Shown: piece after piece, positions 40,901 through 52,621 of the stretch
Layout of the letters: each line of letters opens with the position of its first letter
Numbering within the stretch: the first letter of the stretch is position 1
Source of the DNA: Escarpia spicata
Lineage: Eukaryota; Annelida; Polychaeta; Sabellida; Siboglinidae
NCBI GenBank assembly: GCA_963995525.1
Contig: OZ023214.1
Location: 57,303,823 to 57,367,822 of the forward strand
DNA length: 64,000 bases
Direction of reading: 5' to 3'
Notes under the pieces: model-generated
What the model was told of the DNA's origin: nothing
What the model saw: only the letters and a program-made list of their open reading frames with translations
Database searches by the model: none
Made by a program: the position numbers and the translations under genes

Positions 40901-43900
40901 TGCTGTGTGTCATGTCAGGAAGATCTGTTGGAGGGAGACAATCAGTACATGTGTGCTGTGTGTCATGTCAGGAAGATCTGTTGGAGGGAGACAATCAGTA
41001 CATCTGTGCTGTGTGTCATGTCAGGAAGATCTGTTGGAGGGAGACAATCAGTACATGTGTGCTGTGTGTCATGTCAGGAAGATCTGTTGGAGGGAGACAA
41101 TCAGTACATGTGTGCTGTGTGTCATGTCAGGAAGATCTGTTGGAGGGAGACAATCAGTACATGTGTGCTGTGTGTCATGTCAGGAAGATCTGTTGGAGGG
41201 AGACAATCAGTACATGTGTGCTGTGTGTCATGTCAGGAAGAGAAGTTGGAGGGAGACAATCTATACATGTACTATCGTTGCAATATTTATTTTATTATTA
41301 TGTGCACTTTCGCGTGGCAGACGTGATGTTGTTCGCGTCTGTTTCGCTTGTGCCATTCCGCACGAAATGTACCATCACAGTTCCTTTGTAGAAGTAGAAT
41401 AAATAGATATATAAATAAATTAAAATATTTAAATGAATAGATACATGAATAATTAAAATGTCCATATGATAAAAATATGTATAAAATAATCGTTAAAAAG
41501 TCAGTAGAAATTGCACTAAAAAGTAATTAAAATGTAAATAAATAATTTAAAATGGTCAATTCCATTCCAATTCCATATGGTGCTTTCTTATTTTAAAATG
41601 GCTAGCCCCAATTGTCGCCACTGTTCACGGTCGAGTGCGCGCAGAGCGTTGACATCGGCACGGCAACGTAGCGTACGGCCTATGCATCGCAGGTCCGCGC
41701 TCAACGCTGTCGGCAGTGTCGTTCCCGGTCGACCCATGTATGTCGTAACACCTGTATCCACAGTGAAATAGTTGTCGATCGCTCACTGAGCGGGTGCATC
41801 GGGTGGCATACGGAGCACGTGCCCGAATAGACTCCATCTTGCAGTTATGACAGCTCCGCTGATGGGACGGCATCAGCAACGGTGGTGTCTCGTTGGAACT
41901 GCGATGTGGCCAACATATGCCAATGATCTGGCGTAGATGACGACGGTGGTACGCATCCAGATGATCTAGTTCTGATTTCGTGAGTCCCCATGTACCCATG
42001 TTGTACGTCAGCACAGGCACAACGAAGGATGCGTATAGCCGTAGCCACAGCTGTAGAGAGATCTGTGATCGCCTAAACCACAGTGTCCATAGCTTGCGGA
42101 AGGCGACGTTGGCCAGCTGCTTTTGGCGAGCGATGTCTTCGGCTTCACTGAGGAGCGATCCAAGCTTGCGTGTCATACGCCACTCTTCCTGAATGTGGTC
42201 AGCTGATATTTGTTCATTCTGTTTTCGATGCGTTGATCGTTAGCGACCACTCCGCCAAGCAAGCTGACGCAATGCGCTCGATCTCGTTGAGGAACGAACG
42301 AGAAGAGCTGATGAAGTCCGTGTCGTCAGCGTACTCGACGTCCAGCGGTAGGGTGGCATCAGCTGGTGGACGTGTCGGGAGGCGCGAACGAAGGTCACGG
42401 AGTGCCGCTTCGAGGTACACAATTAATAACACCGGGCTGAGGCTGTCACCTTGCGGCGTCCCGATGGATGTGGCGAATGAATGACAATCGCCTGTTGAGA
42501 GACGCTGCTCGAGCGATGTGGCGGCGAGTAGGAAGCGAATCATCCGCAGTTCCGACTCGCCGAGGAATGTTTGTAGCGTATCAAGCAGCTTGTTGCGACG
42601 TATGGTGTCGAAGGCACGACTCAGATCGATGCCGAGGAATTCGATTGATACGTGCTGACGCTGCGCTTTAGCACAGAGCCAACGATACCCTGAAGACTAC
42701 GTCGGCCGTGCTGCGTCCGCGTCGGAATCCCAATTGCGACGGCGAGAGGTAGTCGTCAACTTTCGGTGCGATCCTCGATAGTACGATGAGAGACAGTGTC
42801 TTTCGGAGTACTGATAGTAAGACTATCGGACGCACACTCGTTAGTGGACCTATTGGTTTACCCGGCTTCTGTATTAATACGCGCACACCTTTGCCTAGGT
42901 CGAGCGGTTCGTGTTTTTCCAGTGCATCGTTGAAAATGCTGGCAATTGTGTCTGCTAACAGGCCAGCCGTGCATTTGAAAAATTTGGCCGGTATGCCGTC
43001 TTGCCCGCTGGCTCGGACGCTGTTCAATTTCCCGATCGCTCACTTGACTTCTTCTGTTGTGATTGGGTCTGCCAGTCGCAATGGTCTTCCGGTGAAGGCA
43101 GGCAGTTCTTCTATAGCTTCGTCGCTGAACTGGCGACTAAAGTGTTCGGTGACCCGCGCGTTCAGTTCGGCTGTGTTACAGATAACGTGTCCAGCGTCGT
43201 CGTGGATTGTTAGCTTGACGGCAGGTTTCCTCGTCATCTCATGAATGGCACGAAACATTTTTGCGCCATCGTGGAGACGTTCAACTTCTGACGCTAGCCT
43301 GTCTAGTCTCGCTGAGGCAGTAACAACTTATTAACGTGATCCAGCGTAACCAAATACAATACATGTCAAATGTTATGCTCGTTGTCACTCTCTGACTGAA
43401 TCTCTGGCTGGTAGGGTGACTTAGTCTCAGACTCGAGTCAAACGTAGCCGTTCGCCAGTTGCAGTGGCAGTGATGTCAATCACTGATGTCGTACTCGTAC
43501 TATTCACTTTCACGATTATTGGCTAATTCTCATTGAAATAATACACAGCTACGCGTTCTTGTGATAGTGCAATATGTACCTCCTGACAGCCACTTTGGAA
43601 GCTTCTCCTTGATACGCCAAAGCACGTGTATCTTGTTATTGTTTTCATATGCTTGAGTTGCTGATCTCGCGTAAAGGACGTGACCACCTATTTTATGGAG
43701 GTCGACAGCTCAGTTGGCTTTCGCGCTACCTACCCGATGTAACAACCAATCTTTTTTTGGCAATTAAAAAACAAGAATGCATTATTTTTATTACACAGAC
43801 TGTGAGCACTAGTTAAAGTATTCACACAGTACACATCTGGACCATAAAATATATTGGTGATGGATAAACCTTCTGATTAAGGACCTTTAACATATTATAT

Positions 43901-46900
43901 ACAATGACCGTGGTAATTTATCATTCTAATCATCCCATAATTTTGTTTTATTTCAGGGAGGTTTTGTGGGTTTGAAGAACCTGGGTGCGACCTGCTATGT
44001 AAACACATTCCTTCAGGTGAGTTACCTTTGCCAGTTGAAAACACGTGTCTCTGGTTCAAAGTTTTATTCATACTTGATCTTGCAAAAAGGATACCTCCTA
44101 GCATCCACTATATGACATGCTGGCTTGTTTGCACAACTTGTTTGAACGTTGTAGTTTTAGTGAAATCATCACACAAACTGTTGGCAAGATGCCAGATATA
44201 ATGCTAAAGTTCATTGTTACAACCATTTTATGCAAAAGTACTTTTTATTAAACCAGCTGTGGATATTACTTAGACGACAGGGGCCCTGTACAAGGTATTT
44301 ACACATTACATAATTGGACAGCAAAGAACTGGAACAATGTAACTGTACTTGTTTGACATTGAATGAGAACCTATGTATACTATTACAGTATTTTTTGACA
44401 TTGAATGAGGACCTATGTATACTATTACAGTATTGTTTGACATTGAATGAGGACCTATGTATACTATTACAGTATTGTTTGACATTGAATGGGGGCCTGT
44501 GTATACTATTACAGTATTGTTTGACATTGAATGAGGACCTATGTATACTATTACAGTATTGTTTGACATTGAATGAGAACCTATGTATACTATTACAGTA
44601 TTGTTTGACATTGAATGAGGACCTATGTATACTATTACAGTATTGTTTGGTATTGAATGAGGGCCTATGTATACTATTACAGTATTGTTTGACATTGAAT
44701 GAGGACCTATGTATACTATTACAGTATTGTTTGACATTGAATGAGGGCCTGTGTATACTATTACAGTATTGTTTGGCATTGAATGAGGACCTATGTATAC
44801 TATTACAGTATTGTTTGACATTGAATGAGGACTTGTGTATACTATTACAGTATTGTTTGACATTGAATGAGGGCCTGTGTATACTATTACACAGTATTGT
44901 TTGACATTGAATGAGAACCTATGTATACTTTTACAGTATTGTTTGACATTGAATGAGGACCTATGTATACTTTTACTGTATTGTTTGACATTGAATGAGT
45001 GCCTATGTATACTATTGCAGTATTGTTTGACATTGAATGAGTGCCTATGTATACTATTACAGTATTGTTTGACATTGAATGAGTGCCTATGTATACTTTT
45101 ACAGTATTGTTTGACATTGAATGAGTGCCTATGTATACTTTTACAGTATTGTTTGACATTGAATGAGGACTTGTGTATACTATTACAGTATTGTTTGACA
45201 TTGAATGAGGACTTGTGTATACTATTACAGTATTGTTTGACATTGAATGAGGACCTATGTATACTATTACAGTATTGTTTGACATTGAATGATGACCTAT
45301 GTATACTTTTACAGTATTGTTTGACATTGAATGAGGACCTATGTATACTTTTACAGTATTGTTTGACATTGAATGAGGACCTATGTATACTTTTACAGTA
45401 TTGTTTGACATTGAATGAGGACCTATGTATACTTTTACAGTATTGTTTGACATTGAATGAGTGCCTATGTATACTATTACAGTATTGTTTGACATTGAAT
45501 GAGGACCTATGTATACTATTACAGTATTGTTTGACATTGAATGAGGGCCTGTGTATACTTTTACAGTATTGTTTGACATTGAATGAGTGCCTATGTATAC
45601 TTTTACAGTATTGTTTGACATTGAATGAGTGCCTATGTATACTATTACAGTATTGTTTGACATTGAATGAGGACCAATTTATACTGTTACAGTATTGTTT
45701 GACATTGAATGAGTGCCTATGTATACTATTACAGTATTGTTTGACATTGAATGGGTGCCTATGTATACTATTACAGTATTGTTTGACATTGAATGAGGAC
45801 CTATGTATACTTTTACAGTATTGTTTGACATTGAATGAGTGCCTATGTATACTATTACAGTATTGTTTGACATTGAATGAGGACCTATGTATACTATTAC
45901 AGTATTGTTTGACATTGAATGAGGGCCTGTGTATACTTTTACAGTATTGTTTGACATTGAATGAGTGCCTGTGTATACTATTACAGTATTGTTTGACATT
46001 GAATGAGGACCTATGTATACTTTTACAGTATTGTTTGACATTGAATGAGTGCCTATGTATACTTTTACAGTATTGTTTGACATTGAATGAGTGCCTATGT
46101 ATACTATTACAGTATTGTTTGACATTGAATGAGGACCAATGTATACTGTTACAGTATTGTTTGACATTGAATGAGTGCCTAAGTATACTATTACAGTATG
46201 TATTTTCTTTCCAGGTTTGGTTTCATAATCGAGAGTTTCGGGCGGCTGTGTACAAGTGGAAAGATCCTGTCCGGGATTCTGCAAGTGGTGAATCTTGTTG
46301 TGAGTCAAAAAGTAGTAAGTGCTATTGTGTCTGACAGTTTGTTGCTTGAGTTCTTGACCTTCTGGATTCTTGGAGAATGTGTAAAAAACTAATCCTGTGA
46401 TCGCGCTAGGGTTTTGCCATTCGCCATGCACTAATTTGTGTACGGTTTGGCGAAAATCATGTGATCGCCAAATTTGCGAAACATGAAATGCTGATGTGAA
46501 ATGCTGGTTTTATATCTTTATTTGATTAAATATCACTGATTTATGTGGTACTTTTGCAGTTTAGACCTGCACCTCCAAAAAGCCATGAAAACGGTTGCCT
46601 ACAGTCACAAAACTTCACATCATATGTCTACTATACATATTCTACACATATGCACTGGTCACTTGATCAAAACAAACTAAATTTACTGTCTTTTATCGAG
46701 CAATAGGTACAAGAAATTCACTCGTTTTTACGTGTATATGTTAGTTCCTGGCACAACTTTATTGGTAACTTATAGGCTAAAACAAAATGACTCCTTTTAG
46801 CAAAATATTGCCCAAGAGAATTTAGGTCTAACGCTAACCCAGTATCATATGTGACCCATCTTAACAAAATGAGTCGCATGTCAGAAATTTGTAATATTTT

Positions 46901-49900
46901 GTTATCAGTAGCATTGGAGAGAGCAGAACCTCTGCTTTCACATGGTGTATCATGTAAGAAGATATCTTAATTCTAACTGAAGTTATGGTTTAACAAACAC
47001 AGGTGGGGTAGAAACCTTTAAACCCAGAAAACGGCCGTCAAAGTTGATGCAAATTATTCGTTATGTTTCATGAAATGTACCTTAGTTACCGTCTTCCAAG
47101 CTCTCTGAAGGTCACAGAATGTAGTTATTAGCATATGTATGCCCATATATGGGAAGATGATGCAGCAAGCTTCGTGGTGATATCCCATATGTTAGGAGCA
47201 TCCCAAAATTAGCAGTTGCGAACGCGCGCAATTACTGGCATTTTGGCCGTTATTTTAAGGAAATCTAGCGGAACACTTGGCACAGCTCTACAAAAATCGC
47301 TTTAAAATACACAAAACAGAGTTAATTAGTGGGTAGCTAGAGTAGCAATTGATAAACACGAATACCAAAGAATAATTTTCAGGGGAAATCTCAAAATCGA
47401 TGGATTCGCGATTTGTTCAGATAAACGGCACTTACAGAAAATCAGATTCATTTTGTTAAGATGGGTCACATATATAAAGTAATCCAAGATGAAAGAACAG
47501 TTACGGCATTGTTAATTTTATGACTAGTAGATATACAAACATGATATGCTTCCATTTTGTTCACCATTTGATACACTCAGATACAGTCATTAATCACTGT
47601 CAGTCTGATTACCCCGTGTATCAGTTATTATGCTACACTGCTGTGGATCTGAATTTGAACAACATGCATTGACAGTTAGGTTTTTGTTCAAAGTTATAAA
47701 ATAATTGTAGCAAGTTCCAGCTGCCTATGATGGTTCACAGACATAGGTTCTTACATTTGTCACGTTATAAAATTACAAAACATTCTTCAGGATAGTTCGT
47801 TTTGAAATCAGAAACTGTCATTTTTCATATCCAATATGTTTAATTTACCTGGTAGAGGCTTTCGTCAACGTATCACGTCGACTTCATCAGTACCGATGAC
47901 GCTGAATGATGTCATCGTACACGTGAGGCAGTTGTCAGAACCCTTATGAACAAATGTGAAACAATAACTTCGGAGGAGGGGGACAAGAAAGAAGAGGTGG
48001 AACACTTGAGAGGAGCTCTAAGAGTATGTGGGTATCCGTCGTGGGCCTGGAAAAGATGACAGATAGCCATAAGAAGAAAAAGACCAACAAAAAGACTAAG
48101 GACAAAAACTATCGGAGCCAAGTAGTCATCCAATACATAGAGGGGGCCTCAGAGAGAGTACATCGAGTACTGAAGAAGTATCGAGTAGCAACAGCCATGC
48201 ATACCCACATCACCCTCAGGCACCTGTTGGTACATCCCAAGGACAAAGTACAGCTAGAAGAACAGGGCGAACTGGTGTACCAAATACACAGAAAGGACGT
48301 AGACAACATGAAAAATGAGAATTACACAAGGAGCGTACCATCAATAAATCCGCCCTTACAGACCATACAACAACTGAAAACCACATCATAGACTGGGAGG
48401 GAGTGAAAATTGTAGACAAGGAACCCAACAGAAGAATCTGGCACATCAAGGAAGCCATCTGGATCAGGAAAACCAAAACACCCATCAACAGAGACGAGGG
48501 TAATTACGAACTGCCTCACGTGTACGATGACGTCATTCAGCGTCATCGGTACTGATGAAGTCGACGTGATACGTTGATGAAAGCCTCTACCAGGTAAATT
48601 AAACATCTTGGATATGAAAAATGAAAGTTTCTGATTTGTAAAATTACAAATTTATGAATCCTAGGAAGATAGTGAATACAAGATGCTACTGCGCGGTGCT
48701 TATCTCTATATGAATCATGTCAACTGTTGTCACTGTTTTGGTATCTTGATGTGGTGTGGCCAAGTTGTAATGACGGAAAACTTGAGAAGGATAGAAGATA
48801 CAGGCTACAGAGAGAAATAATACTCCACATTTGGTCATCATTTCAGTGTTATTTCCCAGTATCTTACACTCAGTAAACAACAGAATTGGGTCAAAGATTG
48901 GTTGTTGTAAAATCATGTTATTTAGTATAAATTATGTTTATTTATTGAAACATGCCATCTTTTTAAATCAAAGTTTTCTCATTATCACAGCTGTTAGATT
49001 ACACTTAAACATTTTGGCTACCAGTGATAGTTCAACTTTATAGTTATGATCTGAAGAAAGTTTCAACTTAACTTATTATTCCAACTTGATGCTCAGTTTC
49101 ACCAGTGCCATGTGTCTGAGTACAGATGGGCAGATGTATCAGCCACAGCCACATGAACCACAGCAGCAGTGTGAACCACAGCCACATGAACCACAGCAGC
49201 AGTGTGAACCACAGCCACATGAACCACAGCAGCAGTGTGAACCACAGCAACATGAACCACAGCAGCAGTGTGAACCACAGCAACATGAACCACAGCAGCA
49301 GTGTGAACCACAGCAACATGAACCACATCAGTTGTGTGAATCACAGCAGCTGTGTGAACCACAGCAGCAATGTGAACCACAGCAGGAGTGTGAACCACAA
49401 CAGCTGAGTGCAGCTGGTGACAGAGCTGAGAGTGGAGTGCCTCCAAGCTCAGTCATTGGTCAACTACAACTCATATTTGCCATGCTGCAGTTCAGTGACA
49501 GAAAGTAAGTGTATGTGCATGTGTGTATGCGTGTACTTGTGTGTGTATGCGTGTACTTGTGTGTGTACGCGTGTACCTGTGTGTGTACGCGTGTACGCGT
49601 GTGTGTACGCGTGTACTTGTGTGTGTACGCGTGTACTTGTATGTGTACGTGTGTGTACGTATGTACTTGTGTGTGTACATGTACTTGTGTGTGTACGCGT
49701 GTACTTGTGTGTGTATGTGTGTACTTGTGTGCGTACAAGTAAGTGTATGTGCATGTGTGTACACGTGTACTTGTGTGTGTACATGTGTGTGTACGTGTGA
49801 ACTTGTGTGTGTACATGTACTTGTGTGTGTACACGTGTACTTGTGTGTGTACGTGTGTACTTGTGTGTGTACATGTGTACTTGTGTGTGTACGCGTGTAC

Positions 49901-52574
49901 TTGTGTGTGTACGTATGTACTTGTGTGTACATGTACTTGTGTGTGTACTCTTGTACTTGTGTGTGTACGTGTGTACTTGTGTGTGTACATGTGTACTTGT
50001 GTGTGTACGCGTGTACTTGTGTGTGTACGTATGTACTTGTGTGTGTACATGTACTTGTGTGTGTACGCATGTACTTGTGTGTGTACGCATGTACTTGTGT
50101 GTGTACTTGTGTGTGTACGTGTGTACTTGTGTGTGTACATGTACTTGTGTGTGTACACGTATACTTGTGTGTGTACGTGTGTACTTGTGTGTGTACATGT
50201 GTACTTGTGTGTGTGTATGCGTGCACTTGTGTGTGTACGTGTATGCGTACAAGTAAGTGTATGTGCATGTGTGTATGCGTGTACTTGTGTGTGTACGTAT
50301 GTACTTGTGTGTACATGTACTTGTGTGTGTACTCGTGTACTTGTGTGTGTACGTGTGTACTTGTGTGTGTACATGTGTACTTGTGTGTGTACGCGTGTAC
50401 TTGTGTGTGTACGTATGTACTTGTGTGTGTACATGTACTTGTGTGTGTACGCGTGTACTTGTGTGTGTACTTGTGTGTGTACGTGTGTACTTGTGTGTGT
50501 ACATGTACTTGTGTGTGTACACGTATACTTGTGTGTGTACGTGTGTACTTGTGTGTGTACATGTGTACTTGTGTGTGTGTATGCGTGTACTTGTGTGTGT
50601 ACGTGTATGCGTACAAGTAAGTGTATGTGCATGTGTGTATGCGTGTACTTGTGTGTGTACGCGTGTACTTGTGTGTGTACGCGTGTGTGTACGTGTGTAC
50701 TTGTGTGTGTACGCATGTACTTGTGTATATGTATGTACTTGTGTGTGTACATGTACTTGTGTGTGTACGCGTGTACTTGTGTGTGTATGCGTGTACTTGT
50801 GTGTGTATACGTGTACTTGTGCATGTACTTGTGTGTGTACTTGTGTATGTACGTGTGTACTTGTGTATGTACATGTGTACTTGTGTGTGTACGCGTATAC
50901 TTGTGTGTGTACGTGTGTACTTTTGTGTGTACATGTGTACTTGTGTGTGTACTTGTGTGTGTACGTATGTACTTGTGTGTGTACATGTACTTGTGTGTGT
51001 ACGCGTGTACTTGTGTGTGTACGTGTGTACTTGTGTGTGTACTTGTGTGTGTGTACATGTACTTGTGAGTTTACACGTGTACTTGTGTGTGTACATGTGT
51101 ACTTGTGTGTGTACATGTGTACTTGTGTGTGTACGCGTGTGTGTACGTGTGTACTTGTGTGTGTACGCATGTACTTGTGTGTATGTATGTACTTGTGTGT
51201 GTACATGTACTTGTGTGTGTACGCGTGTACTTGTGTGTGTATGCGTGTACTTGTGTGTGTATACGTGTACTTGTGCATGTACTTGTGTGTGTACTTGTGT
51301 ATGTACGTGTGTACTTGTGTATGTACATGTGTACTTGTGTGTGTACGCGTATACTTGTGTGTGTACGTGTGTACTTTTGTGTGTACATGTGTACTTGTGT
51401 GTGTACTTGTGTGTGTACGTATGTACTTGTGTGTGTACATGTACTTGTGTGTGTACGCGTGTACTTGTGTGTGTACGTGTGTACTTGTGTGTGTACTTGT
51501 GTGTGTGTACATGTACTTGTGAGTTTACACGTGTACTTGTGTGTGTACATGTGTACTTGTGTGTGTACATGTGTACTTGTGTGTGTACGTGTGTACTTGT
51601 GTGTGTACGTGTGTACTTGTGTGTGTACATGTACTTGTGTGTGTACACGTGTACTTGTGTGCGTATGTGTGTATTTGTGTGTGTACATGTGTGTGTGTAC
51701 GTGTGTACTTGTGTGTGTACGTATGTACTTGTTTGTGTACATGTACTTGTGTGTGTACGCGTGTACTTGTGTGTGTATGTGCATACAAGTAAGTGTATGT
51801 GCATGTGTGTATGCGTGTACTTGTGTGTGTGTACGCGTGTACTTGTGTGTGTACACGTGTAACTGTGTGTATACGTGTGTACTTGTGTGTGTACGCATGT
51901 ACTTGTGTGTGTATGTATGTACTTGTGTGTGTACATGTACTTGTGTGTGTACGCGTGTACTTGTGTGTGTATGCGTGTACTTGTGCATGTACTTGTGTGT
52001 GTACATGTGTACTTGTGTGTGTACGCGTGTGTGTACGTGTGTACTTGTGTGTGTACACGTGTAATTGTGTACTTGTGTGTGTACTTGTGTATGTACGTGT
52101 GTACTTGTGTGTGTACGTGTGTATGCGTGTGTGTACGTATGTACTTGTGTGTTTACGTGTGTATGCGTATGTGTACGTGTATACTTGGGTGTGTGTACGT
52201 GTGTACTTGTGTGTGTACGTGTGTGTGTGTGTACTTGTGTGTGTACTTGTATGTGTACGTGTGTACTTGTGTGTGTACGTATGTACTTGGGTGTGTACGT
52301 GTGTGTGATTGTGTGTGTGTCTACGTGTGTATGTACATGTGTGTGTGCGTCTGTGTGTGTACGTGTGTGTGTGTGTGTACACTTGTTTGTGTGTGCACGT
52401 GTGTGTACATGTGTATGCGTGAATGTGTGTGCATCAGTGCATGTATGTGTGCATGTGTGTGAGTGTGCGTGTGCATATATATGTGTGTGTGTGCGAGTGT
52501 GTGTGTGCGAGTGTGTGTGTGCGTGTGTGCGAGTGTGTGTGTGCGAGTGTGTGTGTGCGAGTGTGTGTGTGCGA

Positions 52575-52621
<47 letters not shown>

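Larger units (their letters stand above)
35499..43870 (+). repeat. Diverged segmental duplication, copy B, with nested insertions
   Basis: Collinear with 13903-17850 but about twice as long. The extra length comes from a hAT-type element (36203-37187), an expanded 43-bp unit (39269-39502), and a 53-bp array plus LINE (about 39990-43320). The rest aligns with moderate divergence, so the duplication is old and the insertions are younger. It lies inside USP48 intron 2, whereas copy A is upstream of the gene. Confidence 0.85.

Noticed and set aside
39937..41402. Three overlapping plus-strand frames of 458-484 codons with Cys-rich repeats
   Set aside because: They arise because a stop-free 53-bp unit is not a multiple of three. 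All frames are open together, there is no start or splice context, and the unit is a copy of a USP48 exon start.
41577..43244. Plus-strand frames of 60-152 codons
   Set aside because: They are antisense shadows of the minus-strand LINE reverse transcriptase, which has the ordered catalytic motifs.
44306..46431. Long 14-residue repeat frames on both strands, resembling a repeat protein
   Set aside because: 42-bp intronic minisatellite whose length is a multiple of three. The array lies between USP48 exons 3 and 4.
49460..52064. Very long frames on both strands (up to 814 codons) of Thr-His or Cys-Val repeats
   Set aside because: Low-complexity translation of the GT/AC minisatellite. Several frames on both strands are open at once.
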